Under the pieces are notes generated by a model, which was not told the DNA's origin, did no database searches, and saw nothing but the letters and a program-made list of their open reading frames with translations. Positions 45,180 to 56,891 of a stretch of DNA of 64,000 nucleotides are shown one piece after another (positions within the stretch are counted from its first letter, which is position 1; the number at the start of each line of letters is the position of its first letter). The DNA is from Solanum dulcamara (taxonomy: Eukaryota > Streptophyta > Magnoliopsida > Solanales > Solanaceae). Location: contig NC_077240.1 of assembly GCF_947179165.1 (NCBI RefSeq), positions 74,309,501-74,373,500 on the forward strand, given 5' to 3'. A program made the position numbers and the translations under genes.

Positions 45180-47195
45180 TTATCCCTCATGATTCGGCAA
45201 GGGGTTATTATTAACATTGGGAGCAGCGGTTTGAAGAGTGACGACCTCCCGATCAATCAGATCCTGAATCTTATGCTTCAAATTAACACAAGTTTCAGTA
45301 TCATGCCCTATACTGTTGGAATGATACGCACATGTTTGGTCGGCTCTGAAGAATCTAGAGCCTGTATCAGTCGATTTAGGTGCAATGGGATGAATAATAC
45401 ATGCATCTCTTAGTCTTTCAAACAGCTTAGTTCGACTTTCCACTAGAGGAGTAAAAATCCTAGCAGGCCTATTTTCAAAATTGGATTGGGTAAGGTTACA
45501 GTTATTTTGCGGGGGTGGGGATACATGATGATAACTAGGACGATTTTGGTGTAAAGATGCGGGAGTTCGGAAATTTGGGCATTGTGGAGTTTGGTAGCCA
45601 CGAGGAGCATTTTGATAGCGCGGAGGCAGGTAATTAAGAGGCGGAGTTTGATAACTCGGCTGAACGTAAAACATTGGGTAGGAATTTTGTGGAGATGGGG
45701 GATAAATTCTGGTGGGTGAGGTTTTTCTGGAGCTAAAATTGGATGATCTTTGTAACCTTTTGCCAGGCGCATGAGAAATAAAGGACACATCTTCTCTTTT
45801 CTTTTTGAACAAATCTGAAGGCCCAGTTTGGATGGCCACATGGGTAATCCTTCCGGTCTTAAGACCGTCTTCGATGGTCTCACCAATTTTGACCACCTCA
45901 GCAAATTTCGCTCCTACAAGCAACAACATCCTGTCATAGTACTCAGGCTCTTGATTGCGTACAAAGACTTCAATAATCTCTTTCTCAGTCATGGGAGGTC
46001 TCACTCTGGCAGCCTCTTTCCTCCAACGATAGGCGTACTCTCGGTAACTTTCAGCAGACTTTTGTTTGATTTTCTCCAAAGAATAACGATCGGGAACGAT
46101 CTCCACATTGTACGCAAACCTCTCGATAAAATCTTTGGCCAGAGCGTTCCAATTGGACCATTGTTTTATTTCTTGGGCGCTGAACCATTCCAAAGCCTCC
46201 CCGCTTAAACTTCGGCTAAAGAGCCGCATTAGCAAAGCCTCGTTCTTCCTAACTCCTACTAGTTGATCACAATACGCCCTCAGATGAGCCAAAGGATTCC
46301 CGATTCCTCCGAAAGTATCAAATTTTGGCACTTTGAACCCCTCGGGAAGGTCTAAATTCGGGTGGATACACAAATCTTCGTAATTTAATCCTGCAACATC
46401 CGGAGTGTAATGAAACTCCTTCATGGCTTTCATGATCTCCTCTTTCATGTTCCATTTGGTTGTCTCTTCCTTCACCCTCCACTCTCTTTCTTGTTCCTCA
46501 TAGTGATCAAGTTCGGAACCATTGGCATAGGGTTCATTTGGGATTGCGATTTGGAAAGGTGTTTTTTGAGGAGCTTGGTAATTTTGGGGACATGTCTGCC
46601 GGTTAGTATGTTGGTTTTGATCATGGGAAAAGGTTTGTGGATTGTTAACATTTTGGCTTTGTGGGGGGGGACAAGCTTGAGGGTGGGTATTTTGTGGGGG
46701 AGGGAAGGTTGGAGGGCCGGTACTTTGAGGATGAGGTGGCACTTGGTAGGAAGCGATGGCATGATGGGGATTTGAGGCAGTGAGGTCAACAATGAAGGTA
46801 TTTTGAGCGGGGTTCAAGAGTGGGTTTTGAACATGTTCCGTATTTGAATTTGGAGAAGGGAAATGGAATGGAGGCCTTCCCTCGCCTTGAACCGGGGTGT
46901 TGGCGGCAATAGCCAGATTTGACAACTCTCGATTTTTTCGTATCTCAACTCTCATTTCGGCGATTTGTTGCACCAATTGTGCAATCAGCTCATTTTGTTC
47001 AGCGATGACAGGGTCTGTCACAATAATATCCGTCAAACTTGCGTTGTCATTATTGCCAGTCATTTTCCTTTTCCGTTCTAACAGATTTTGATCGGGGAAG
47101 GAATCTTTAGAAGCTTTTGATCTCGTGAAATAAGGGTGCTCGGCCAGTTTATCAACACAGATCAATTCTAAATACCTGCACAGAAAATAACTCAA
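45180..47195 (-). CDS. Ogre/Tat gag polyprotein
   Basis: 671 uninterrupted codons. The real start may be the later Met of MTGNNDNASLTDIIV (codon 45); the first Met is used here. Order: coiled-coil-like QNELIAQLVQQIAEMRVE (about 68-85), a long Pro/Gln/Asn-rich linker (about 110-215), the Retrotrans_gag capsid domain (about 280-440, with RLFSRSLSGEALEWF and YREYAYRWRKEAARV), another Pro/Tyr-rich linker, and a C-terminal CAYHSNSIGHDTETC knuckle followed by LKHKIQDLID. By family knowledge it forms cytoplasmic virus-like particles. It is the only long gag in the window without a stop, yet the element lacks pol. Confidence 0.85.
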   Translation of the reverse strand: MSYFLCRYLELICVDKLAEHPYFTRSKASKDSFPDQNLLERKRKMTGNNDNASLTDIIVTDPVIAEQNELIAQLVQQIAEMRVEIRKNRELSNLAIAANTPVQGEGRPPFHFPSPNSNTEHVQNPLLNPAQNTFIVDLTASNPHHAIASYQVPPHPQSTGPPTFPPPQNTHPQACPPPQSQNVNNPQTFSHDQNQHTNRQTCPQNYQAPQKTPFQIAIPNEPYANGSELDHYEEQEREWRVKEETTKWNMKEEIMKAMKEFHYTPDVAGLNYEDLCIHPNLDLPEGFKVPKFDTFGGIGNPLAHLRAYCDQLVGVRKNEALLMRLFSRSLSGEALEWFSAQEIKQWSNWNALAKDFIERFAYNVEIVPDRYSLEKIKQKSAESYREYAYRWRKEAARVRPPMTEKEIIEVFVRNQEPEYYDRMLLLVGAKFAEVVKIGETIEDGLKTGRITHVAIQTGPSDLFKKKREDVSFISHAPGKRLQRSSNFSSRKTSPTRIYPPSPQNSYPMFYVQPSYQTPPLNYLPPRYQNAPRGYQTPQCPNFRTPASLHQNRPSYHHVSPPPQNNCNLTQSNFENRPARIFTPLVESRTKLFERLRDACIIHPIAPKSTDTGSRFFRADQTCAYHSNSIGHDTETCVNLKHKIQDLIDREVVTLQTAAPNVNNNPLPNHEG

Positions 47196-48540
47196 AAGGC
47201 AAACATATCAGTCTGCATTCATAAGAGATAATGCAAAATATCATACCGAAAAAAGATAAACACATAAGAGTTGCTTTGTTTGAAGACAAGATAACCCACG
47301 AGTATTGAAAAATGACAAAATAGACAGAAATTTGCCTATTGATTTTAGGATTTAGTGTATCAAGATATGACTTGCTTTGAATCAAGATCTTCTTACTTTT
47401 GTCACGATTTGTATCTATACATCTACTGATGTGATATCGGTATTTCTTTGTAAAAAATGAAGGGAAAAAATAAGCTTTTAGGCCCTATGTAGTTTGACTA
47501 GCTCCAACAAATCAACCATTTTTGCGAGGAGAGAGTAAGGTTTAGGACATGAACGTGATTTGATTTTGTGGTGAAACCAAAGACTTTGTAGTGAGTTGAC
47601 ATTTGTGCTTTGGGGGATTTTAGAAAAGAGTGGGTTAGAGTGCCTTCAAGTAAGCAACACATTCATTCAAGCAAACAACAGATAAACAATTATTGTGTGT
47701 CCTAAACAGATATGTGACCCTTTTGTGCCAAGGGTAGGCCTATCGATTTGAAGGATGTATAACACTATTTGAAATATTTCATTGCCCCAAAACTTAAGTT
47801 TATACAAATGTTATGAATAAATTAAATGGGGTACATAATGGGGAAAAAGGGATACAAATAATCAGTCCAACGCAGAGGTACAATCCTAACTAAGCCTTCG
47901 TGAAATAAATTTCGTTCTTGACTTCTTGACATCAACCTCTTTGGATAGAATAACAATTTTGTGAAGATCTTTTCTTTTCTTTTTTTTTTTTTTTTTTTTA
48001 GCTAATAAAACAAATTTCCAACCCCGCGGGACAATGTTTGTCAAATAGCGCATACAACCTTCAAATTAAACACATAGGTATGATCGTCCATTTAGGCCGA
48101 GGGCCATTTTGAACTCAAGGTGGACTTTCTAATGGGCCCAATACACCTTGGGTATTGGGTCGTCTTAGGCCAATGCACTAAATTAGAGATTTGGATTTGC
48201 TCTACGCTAGGTTGACTAAGAGTGGCTTTTGCAAGACTGGTAACCCAATCGGACAACTCAGGCTGGAACTTACGACAATCATTGGACGCATAACGTATCA
48301 ATAAATTGTCGATCGTTCCGAAAAGGGTTAAGTATAAAAAGCCCGATTGCGGTACCGCAAAATCGTTCTTTAATATACTATACATTAAATAGGAAAAATG
48401 CTATGAAATGCAAATAACAATTTAATATATAAACTAAACACATAATTGCACAGTTAAGGAAAACAAGAATTACTAATTATTACAAACCCAAATGGTTAGT
48501 CAAATAAACAATCAAATCTAATGGTTAGAACCTAATTATT

Positions 48541-48557
48541 CCCCAGCGGAGTCGCCA
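48541..48557 (-). other. Ogre-type primer-binding site
   Basis: TGGCGACTCCGCTGGGG on the minus strand, four bases inside the LTR end at 48562. By memory this matches the Arg-tRNA PBS used by Ogre elements. Confidence 0.7.
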
Positions 48558-48561
48558 TTTC

Positions 48562-51500
48562 TGTTATATCAAAAAAAGACGTTTTAAAATTAATTTCATC
48601 TTTACAAGAAAAAATCAATTTTAGTAAAAAAAGAGTCGCCACTTAATTTTTTTAAAGAAATTAAGAAAACTTAATTTAAAAGACCCTAACAGATTTAAGT
48701 CTTAAAAATTCAGAGAAAAAAGTACGAGGTTCATATTACTATTTTAAGAAGGTTTTAGCACTTAAAATAGCCGCTAACATGCGGTTGTCCAACGATTTGA
48801 AAATTATTTGACTAACTTTGGGAAAATGTGTTTTAACAATAATTAAAGTATTAAACAATTTTGAAAAAAAAATAATATAAATTTTAAAATATTTAAGATA
48901 GTTTATAAGAATGTTTGACTTAGTAAAAATGATGAGAACAAAAATGGTATCTCTTTAGGGGATTTAATTAAGTTAAACTAAACAATTAATATTAGAACTA
49001 ACGCAGGATAAAAAAATATCATCGATTAATTAAATAATAGCAAAAGGCAAACAAAATAATAAATAAACTACCCCAAATAATATACAAACAAAAGTATTTA
49101 AAATAATGTAGAAATATTTATAGAATCCTATAGACACGATTTCTAAATAGAATAATTGGGTCAAGACTTGTTAGATTTTGTAGGCATGGTTTTCTACATT
49201 AAAATAACAGGATAACATGCTAAAAATATTAATAGTGTCTTTGAATATGATATCAAATATTTGACTTGCTGGGGTTTATATAGTTTCTATAGGCATGATA
49301 AAAGTAATATTTTATCGTTAAAACGAACATGTAGCTATGCAAGTTTACATGCTAAAAATTAATCAAAGACACCTATAGATATGATATCTAAAAGACAAGT
49401 TATAATACCAATTTAATTCTTGAATAAGCATTTTATAACATTATGACAATTTAAAATCACTAAGACAAATGCAACTTATTAAATCTACAATACGAAGATG
49501 TTCCAAGAAGTCAAAATTAGATACATACAAACATATTGAAATGACTACGGATATTTAAAAACTCAAATTTAAATACTTTGACACGCATGTTAATGGTTAA
49601 TTAATTAGCCTAACATGCTTAAGGTGAGATAGATAAACAACTATTTTATCAACAAATCTAACAAGTAGATACGGATAGTAAAACATGTAGCACATAAACC
49701 CTCCCCCTCTTAAATAGTTCCCCAAGTAATTTCATTATGTACTATTTACAAACTATTACATTTTTAGACAAAAGTAAATAAATAAATAAAAATAATATGA
49801 ATAGACAAAGATGTAAAATGTAGTAGCTTCTCCGACCCAAGCGAATTCTTCTCGTCTCAAACTTTGAAGTTCCAATCCTGCTAAACTATGAAGAAGATAC
49901 AAAGTAGTATACGAATAACAAAGAACACATTGTAATAATAATTATATCTCAACAAGACAAACAAACAAGGTAAAATATTAAACCAAACATATAAAGAAAG
50001 TTGTAACTAACCTGGGTACTTTGGTTAAAGGAACAAGTAAATAGGAATCTGAAAACCCAATGCTAAATACTAGAAGTGGTGTTAAAGTATGCAAGAAACC
50101 CCTCTCTTTTTTATCGTTTGAGATTTTTCTATCAAGTAAAAATATTTTCTTTCTTTCTTAGCTTTCTCCTTCTCTGGTCTGTTCCTTTGTGTTTTATCTC
50201 TGTCTTTATAGGCATTGTTAGAAGACAATCCCACCCACAAAGACAACTGGCCAAAATCTCTTTAATTTAAAAATTTTCAAAAGATGGATAAAAACAAACA
50301 ACTTTTCAAGATTCCCCTAAAACTACTCAAAAGATGTTTTCTTCCAAGTTAGTGGAGCATTAACTTTAAAGTGGTGGGACAAAATTATTTAAAGTAATAG
50401 ATACTAACTTTATTTCAAACTTTAATAAAAAGACAAAATTAACTATGATAAATACAAAAAAAAGATTATAACATATTAGCAAATATTAATTACTATAATT
50501 ATTTCAATCAATAAATTATGTCACCATTAGTAAAACATTAAATCTTCTTCCGAAATTCAGAAAGCAAATCATCAAGCTATTAAATTGACCTCCAAATTAA
50601 TGAATATGCATTTAAACAATGGCAAATGATAACAAACCTTATTTCAAAAATCATCAACTATACTTGTCCATAATTAAATACAATAATATAAGTATGTACA
50701 GAAAACAACAACACAAATACGTATAATAATCTTCATTTCTAAGAAACAAATAAACATCTAAAAAAAAACGATCTACATTTGATGTATAATTATGAATATG
50801 AACAAGAACAAAAACAAGAACAAGAATAAGAGCAACATGAGTATGCTTTGTAATCTTAATTGATTAGGAACTAACAAACAACTTTGAATCTTAAGTTTAA
50901 CAAATCATTTGAAGTAGACATTCAAACCCACTATTTGTTTTGAAAAATAAAAATCTGTAAACGGAGTCTAACATGAGAAAGATCTAAATCTTCCAATAAT
51001 TAATTGTATTATTGCACACATAAAGACAACAAAACTAACATTTCCAATGGCATGATAAACATATTCAGCATATATTTTAAACGAATCATAAAATGAATAT
51101 AAACTTTTAGATCTACAATATACATATTTATATATAATGTAAATAAAAATTAAATGAAAATATACCAAGATGTTCATCGTTGCTGCCGCTCGTCGTCACT
51201 GCGCGTCGTCGCCGGAGTTGCTGTTGCGTGTTGTTGCTGCTGGTCGCGGCGCTGGAGGCTACTGGTGGCGTTGGAGCTGCCGGCTGCGACGTGGAGGAGC
51301 TGCTGCCGTCGCTGCTTCGTGGAGCTGGAGGAGGCTGCCAGTGGTTGCCGTTGGAGAGGCTGCTGCTCGTTGCAGCTCAGAGGAGAAAGAGCTGCGTCGT
51401 GGCTGCTGCGTCGTGGCTGCTGCGTCGTGGCTGCTGCATTGCAGCTGGCGGCGTTCATGGTGAGGTGTGATGGTGGCGCAGTGATGAAGAGGAGAGGGAG

Positions 51501-52435
51501 AGATCGGCGGTATGGTGGTGTTTTCGCGTGGGAGGGGTTGTGGCGGCTTCTCTTCTCTTCTTCTCCTTGGAGAAGATGGCCAAAAGAGATCCCCCAGAAA
51601 AAGTTTAGGTTAGGGTTTTGGGTCTTCTTGTAATTAGAAATAGGAAGTGCGATCTCAGCCGTTCATCAATTTTGATGAACGGTTGAGATTAGATCTTGAT
51701 ATTTTATAAAAAAGGAATGGATGGATATGATTAAAAGGTGGGTTTAAGATTTTAAAAATAGTTATATAGTATAGATTAAAATTAAAATGGATTGAATAAA
51801 ATGACTATGCTTTAAATTAAATGGAGAAAAATTGAATAGATTGCTAATTGACTAATAATCATAATATATATATTGAATAAGTAAAACATAAATTTATTCA
51901 AGTAGCCGTATTTATATATAAAGCAACTATTTGTGTATACGCCACGCAGATATGTGTATATATGTATATATATGACGCACATATGCATACAACATATACT
52001 AAAATAGATGTATAATTAATATAGTTAACTAAAATATATAATAAATTTAATTAAATAATAAATTTATGTGCACATGTATACAAGACGTATTAAAATAGAT
52101 ATATAATCTACGCATGTTAATATGAATAAGTAAATTATAAAATAAACTTAGTTAATAAATATTCTTTATGTAAACAAAATACACACATATATACTAAATA
52201 GATACGTAAGAATATTTAAACGTATTAAGCTTATTATAAAAATAATAAAAATAATGGTAGTAATATTAATAAATAGTATAATATTATAAATTATGAATAT
52301 CAAAATATGCGATTTATTTATTAAACTAAATGTAAACTTATTTAATTAATAAAGAAATAATTTTGAAAAAATGCCTATTTGTTTTAGATAGCAATTCAAA
52401 AAGTAGTTATGGATGGTCAAAATTGGGTGTCAACA
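48562..52435 (-). repeat. Ogre-type LTR, 3874 bp
   Basis: Minus strand TGTTGACACCCAATTTTGAC (52435) to GATATAACA (48562). Ends match the solo LTR at 27885-29995, but it is 1.76 kb longer. It contains an 18-bp inverted repeat (51652-51689), a TATA-like tttataaaat near 51706 and a GC-rich tract (51165-51600) unlike the AT-rich remainder. Confidence 0.85.
51652..51689. repeat. 18-bp inverted repeat in Ogre LTR
   Basis: Arms ATCTCAGCCGTTCATCAA and TTGATGAACGGTTGAGAT around a TT centre with one mismatch (G-T in RNA). It lies just downstream of the candidate TATA on the minus strand. Confidence 0.8.
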
Positions 52436-53441
52436 GTGTCTTATCAACTCAAAGATGTGTCAAACATTTGGTATAACCAATGGGAACAGAGTAGGGGTGA
52501 GGATACTGAACCTGCTAGGTGGGATGAGTTTGAGGGAGTCTTCCTTGACCACTTCTTTCCCCGAGAATTGAGGGAAGCGAAAGCTGAGGAATTTGTAAAC
52601 TTGAAATAGGAGGGTATGTCGGTTAAGGAGTATAGCCTAAAGTTCATCCAACTGTCCAGGTATGCTCCAGAAATGATTCCAGATGTGAGGTCAAAGATGA
52701 GGAAGTTCATCTCCGGATTAGGGAGGCACGTGAAGAAGGAGTGCAAGGCAGCATTGTTGATCTCGGATATGGATCTTTCCAGGTTAATGGTGTATGCTCA
52801 ACAGGTGAAGGATGAGAAAAGAAAGGACAGAGAAGAGCACCTGAGCAAGAAGGCAAAATCAGCGGGCCATGAGAATGAGCAGAGGCAAGGCAGGGGCAAC
52901 AGGTCCTTCTTCCAGAAGAGGCCTTCCAACTATGCCTCATCTACCGCTAGTGCACCGATGCCGCAAAATAGGTATGATCGGCAGGGACAAGGCCGCCAAA
53001 ATTTCAGACCCCAGGGTTCTCAATCCCAAGCTAGCATGGGTCAAGGTGCGCAAGGGAAGCTACCATGTGTCAAGTGTGGTAAATTTCACTTGGGAAAATG
53101 GAGAGTGGGAAGGATGGGTTGTTATAAATGCGGCCAAATAGACCATTTTCAGAAGGTGTGTCCAGCATAGGGGAATAGAGCCCAACATTCTACCACCGCA
53201 CCACCGATTAGAGGTAATCAAAGGGGCACTACTTCAGGCACCGGCGGAGGTACAAACCGTTTATATGCCATGGGTAGTCGCCAAGATCAAGAGGACTCTC
53301 CAAACGTCGTAACGGGTATGATTCGAGTCTCTTCTTTTGATTGTTATGTATTGATGGATCCGGGTGCCACCCTATCTTTTGTGACTCCTTATGTGGCTAG
53401 TAATTTGATAAAATTCCTGAACGTCTTCTTGAGCCTTTTAG
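52436..53441 (+). pseudogene. Chromovirus gag (C-terminal part) and protease start
   Basis: Begins inside gag at VSYQLKDVSNIWYNQW. TAG at 52607-52609 follows VNLK, the same codon that is TAA in the three array units. The frame continues MSVKEYSLKFIQLSRYAPEM to a CCHC knuckle GCYKCGQIDHFQKVCP. TAG at 53168-53170 follows CPA, where array units keep TGG. The protease active site LMDPGATLSFVTPY is at about 53350. A one-base frameshift near 53417 separates it from the long pol ORF. Confidence 0.85.
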
Positions 53442-53442
53442 T

Positions 53443-56400
53443 GTGGCCACTCTTGTCGGTGATTCTGTCTTAGCTGAGAGAGTCTATAGAGATTGCACTG
53501 TGTCCATTTATCACAGGGATACCTTGGCCGACCTAGTTGAGTTGGACATGGTTGACTTTGACGTGATCTTTGGCATGGACTGGCTCTATGTCTGTTATGC
53601 CTCTATTGATTGTAGAACTCAGATTGTCACGTTCAAATTCCCGAATGAGGCTGTCATAGAGTGGAAGGGTAGTCCGATTGCGCCTAAGGGTAAGTTTATT
53701 TCATACCTTAGGGCCAGGAAGCTAATCTCAAAAGGGTGTGTTTATCACATTGTCCGAGTGAAAGGTGACAATATTGAGTCTCCATCCCTTGAGTCGGTTC
53801 CGATTGTCAATAAGTTTCCAGATGTCTTTCCTGAAGATCTGCCTGGAGTCCCTCCTGATAGGGAGATCGACTTCGGGATTGATGTTCTTCCTGATACCCA
53901 GCCTATCTCAATTCCTCCTTATAGAATGGCCCCAGCCGAGTTGAGAGAGTTGAAGGAGCAGTTGAAAGACTTATTAGATAAGGGATTTATTAGGCCGAGT
54001 GTCTCACCATGGGGAGCTCCGGTCCTATTTGTTCGAAAGAAAGATGGGTCCCTTAGAATGTGTATTGACTACAGGCAGCTGAATAAGGTCACCATAAAGA
54101 ACAAATACCCTCTCCCTAGAATAGATGATTTATTTGATCAGCTTCAGAGTGCCACGTGCTTCTCAAAGATAGACTTGAGATCCGGTTACCACCAGTTGAA
54201 GGTGAGAGAATGCGATATTCCGAAGACTGCTTTCCAGACTCGTTATGGCCACTTTGAATTCTTGGTCATGTCCTTTGGGTTGACTAATGCCCCCGCCGCT
54301 TTTATGGATCTCATGAACCGAGTATTCAAGCCATATCTTGATATGTTTGTGATTGTGTTCATAGATGATATACTGGTTTACTCCAAGAATGAGGAGGAGC
54401 ATGCCCAGCATCTTAGAGTCGTCTTGAAAACTTTGAGAGACCAGGTATTGTATGCAAAGTTCTCCAAATGTGAATTTTGGCTTGCATCAGTGGCCTTTCT
54501 AGGCCACATTATATCTGGAGATGGTATTCAGGTTGATGCTCAGAAAATTGAGGCAGTGAAGAGTTGGCCCAGACCCACATCCCCGACAGAGATAAGGAGC
54601 TTCTTGGGTTTGGCTGGCTATTATCGAAGGTTCGTAGATGGATTCTCCTCCATATCATCACCATTGACTAAGCTGACTCAAAAGAAGGCTAAGTTCCATT
54701 GGTCCGAGGCTTGTGAGGAGAGTTTCCAGAAATTGAAGACTAAGCTAACCACTGCCCCTATTCTAACCTTGCCCGATGGTACAGAGGGTTTTGTGATCTA
54801 TTATGATGCATCCAGAATTGGTTTGGATTGTGTGTTGATGCAAAGGGGGAAGGTGATAGCCTATGCTTCAAGACAGCTTAAGGTTCACGAGAGAAATTAC
54901 CCAACTCATGACCTTGAGCTGGCGGCTGTGGTGTTTGCGCTTAAAATCTGGCGCCACTACCTGTATGGAGTGCATATTGATGTATTCACCGATCACAAGA
55001 GTTTGCAATACGTCTTTAGCCAGAGGGAACTCAACCTGAGGCAAAGGAGATGGCTTGAGCTACTCAAGGACTATGATATGAGCATCCTCTACCACCCAGG
55101 TAAAGCTAATGTTGTTGTTGATACTCTTAGCAGGTTGTCTATGGGTAGCACTGCCCACGTGGAGGAAGGAAGGAGAGAATTGGCGAAAGAGGTACACAGA
55201 TTAGCCCGATTGGGAGTTCATCTGGAAGAGAACAATGAAGGCGGAGTTACTATTCAGGATGGGTCTACGTCCTCACTTGTGGCAGAGGTAAAGGAGAAGC
55301 AAGACCAAGATCCCATCCTTCTCCAATTGAAGGGAATTGTTCACAAACAAGACGTAATGATTTTTACCAAAAGGGGAGATGGTGTGTTAAGGTACCAAAA
55401 TAGATTATGTGTGCCGGATGTCGATGATGTTCGAGAGAAGATTATGGCCGAAGCGCATAGTTCCAGGTACTCCATTCATCCAGGCTCCACAAAAATGTAT
55501 CATGACTTGAAGGAAATCTATTGGTGGAGTGGGATGAAGAAGGATATTGCGGAATTTGTTTCTAAGTGCCCGAATTGCCAACAGGTGAAGGTTGAGCATC
55601 AAAGGCCATGTGGTCTAGCCCAAAACATAGAAATTCCAGAATGTAAGTGGGAGATGATCAACATGGACTTTATTATAGGCTTGCCGAAGTCCCGAAAGCA
55701 ACATGATTCTATTTGGGTGATTGTGGATAGAATGACAAAATCAGCTCACTTCTTGGCGGTTAAGACTACTGATACCGCAGAAGATTATGCAAAGTTGTAC
55801 ATCCAGGAGATCGTCAGATTGCATGGGGTTCTCTTGTCTATTATCTCAGACAGAGGAGCTCAATTCACTTCCCAATTTTGGAAATCCTTTCAGAAGGGAT
55901 TAGGTTCGAGGGTGAACTTGAGTACAGCCTTCCATCCCCAGACAAATGGCCAAGCAGAGCGCACCATCCATACATTGGAAGATATGTTGAGGGCATGTGT
56001 GCTTGACTTCAAGGGAAATTGGGATGATCACTTACCTCTCATAGAATTTGCATACAACAATAGTTATCATGCAAGCATTCAAATGGCTTCTTATGAAGCT
56101 TTGTATGGGAGGAGGTGTAGATCTCCCATTGGGTGGTTTGAAATTGGTGAAACCGAGTTGATTGGGCTTGACCTTGTTCACCAAGCCATGGAGAAGGTGA
56201 GAGTTATCCAAGATAGGCTAAAGACAGCCCAAAGCCGCCAAAAATCTTACACCGATGTGAGAAGGAGAGACATAGAGTTTGAGGTAGGTGATTGGGTGTA
56301 TTTGAAAGTGTCACCCATGAAGGGTGTCATGAGGTTTGGAAAGAAGGGGAAGCTTAGTCCTCGATATATTGGTCCTTACCAGATCTTGAGACGGATTGGG

Positions 56401-56547
56401 AGTGTTGCTTATGAGTTGGAGTTGCCATCGGAGCTAGCCTCTATTCATCCGATATTCCACATTTCGATGTTGAAAAAGTGCTTGGGCGATCCCTCGTTGG
56501 TAGTCCCCATTGATAGCATTGGAATTAAGGATAGCTTGTCTTATTAA
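53443..56547 (+). CDS. Chromovirus pol ORF (protease end, RT, RNase H, integrase)
   Basis: 1034 codons without a stop. The protease tail has DVIFGMDWL (about 42-50). [22 protein letters not shown] (about 201-220), then [16 protein letters not shown] and the catalytic FIDD of [10 protein letters not shown] (about 305-314). RNase [31 protein letters not shown] and [11 protein letters not shown]. Integrase: HHCC finger with [10 protein letters not shown] and CPNCQQVK, catalytic [18 protein letters not shown] and NGQAERT. The GPY/F-type ending has GPYQIL and [11 protein letters not shown]. All catalytic residues seem present. The upstream frameshift removes the Met-proximal protease, and TAA at 56545 cuts off the chromodomain. 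Confidence 0.9.
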   Translation: MATLVGDSVLAERVYRDCTVSIYHRDTLADLVELDMVDFDVIFGMDWLYVCYASIDCRTQIVTFKFPNEAVIEWKGSPIAPKGKFISYLRARKLISKGCVYHIVRVKGDNIESPSLESVPIVNKFPDVFPEDLPGVPPDREIDFGIDVLPDTQPISIPPYRMAPAELRELKEQLKDLLDKGFIRPSVSPWGAPVLFVRKKDGSLRMCIDYRQLNKVTIKNKYPLPRIDDLFDQLQSATCFSKIDLRSGYHQLKVRECDIPKTAFQTRYGHFEFLVMSFGLTNAPAAFMDLMNRVFKPYLDMFVIVFIDDILVYSKNEEEHAQHLRVVLKTLRDQVLYAKFSKCEFWLASVAFLGHIISGDGIQVDAQKIEAVKSWPRPTSPTEIRSFLGLAGYYRRFVDGFSSISSPLTKLTQKKAKFHWSEACEESFQKLKTKLTTAPILTLPDGTEGFVIYYDASRIGLDCVLMQRGKVIAYASRQLKVHERNYPTHDLELAAVVFALKIWRHYLYGVHIDVFTDHKSLQYVFSQRELNLRQRRWLELLKDYDMSILYHPGKANVVVDTLSRLSMGSTAHVEEGRRELAKEVHRLARLGVHLEENNEGGVTIQDGSTSSLVAEVKEKQDQDPILLQLKGIVHKQDVMIFTKRGDGVLRYQNRLCVPDVDDVREKIMAEAHSSRYSIHPGSTKMYHDLKEIYWWSGMKKDIAEFVSKCPNCQQVKVEHQRPCGLAQNIEIPECKWEMINMDFIIGLPKSRKQHDSIWVIVDRMTKSAHFLAVKTTDTAEDYAKLYIQEIVRLHGVLLSIISDRGAQFTSQFWKSFQKGLGSRVNLSTAFHPQTNGQAERTIHTLEDMLRACVLDFKGNWDDHLPLIEFAYNNSYHASIQMASYEALYGRRCRSPIGWFEIGETELIGLDLVHQAMEKVRVIQDRLKTAQSRQKSYTDVRRRDIEFEVGDWVYLKVSPMKGVMRFGKKGKLSPRYIGPYQILRRIGSVAYELELPSELASIHPIFHISMLKKCLGDPSLVVPIDSIGIKDSLSY

Positions 56548-56766
56548 GAGGTTCCGGTCCAAATTCTTGATCGCCAAGTTCGCAAACTAAGGAACAAAGA
56601 AGTCGCCTCAGTCAAAGTCCTGTGGAGAAACCAATTTGTTGAGGAAGCCACATGGGAAGCAGAAGAATCCATGAAATCTAAATATCCACACCTATTCGTG
56701 CCTACCGAGGAGAATGTTGAAGGTAATGACCATTTCCTTGACTTGAATTCATTTGTGCCTTTTTGA
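56548..56766 (+). pseudogene. Chromodomain tail, separated by a stop
   Basis: In the same frame just after the TAA: EVPVQILDRQVRKLRN, VKVLWRNQFVEEATWEAEES, YPHLF, ending TGA at 56764. This is the C-terminal chromodomain of Tekay/Del-like chromoviruses, which by family knowledge guides integration to heterochromatin. Here translation would end before it. Confidence 0.8.
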
Positions 56767-56876
56767 GTTTTGATTGATAATTGTTTGAAAATTTAATTGA
56801 TTGAATGACTGAATGTTGATTTTGATTAGTACCTTGAGTCCATTCATGGCCACTCGTCATTCGAGGATGAATGATC

Positions 56877-56891
56877 CCAAGGGGGAGATAA
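56877..56891 (+). other. Polypurine tract
   Basis: ccaagggggagataa directly before the 3' LTR at 56892, the expected place for the plus-strand primer. Confidence 0.8.

Larger units (their letters stand above)
44539..52435 (-). mobile_element. Ogre/Tat-type gypsy fragment: LTR, PBS, gag, short 3' region
   Basis: On the minus strand: LTR 52435-48562, PBS at about 48557-48541 (TGGCGACTCCGCTGGGG, the Arg-tRNA-like site typical of Ogre), leader, gag (47195-45180), then non-coding with repeated tacgtaggcggcc motifs down to 44539. Protease, RT and integrase and the second LTR are missing. Its LTR 5' end abuts gypsy gag at 52436. The other junction lies inside the gypsy LTR, so one deletion probably removed Ogre pol together with gypsy sequence. 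Confidence 0.85.

Noticed and set aside
45828..46775. Plus-strand ORFs opposite the Ogre gag
   Set aside because: Antisense of the 671-codon gag, with no recognisable protein content.
51154..51633. Several overlapping ORFs in the GC-rich part of the Ogre LTR
   Set aside because: Four frames on two strands are open at once with low-complexity Cys/Arg/Ala/Gln composition, typical of GC-rich triplet DNA rather than a gene.
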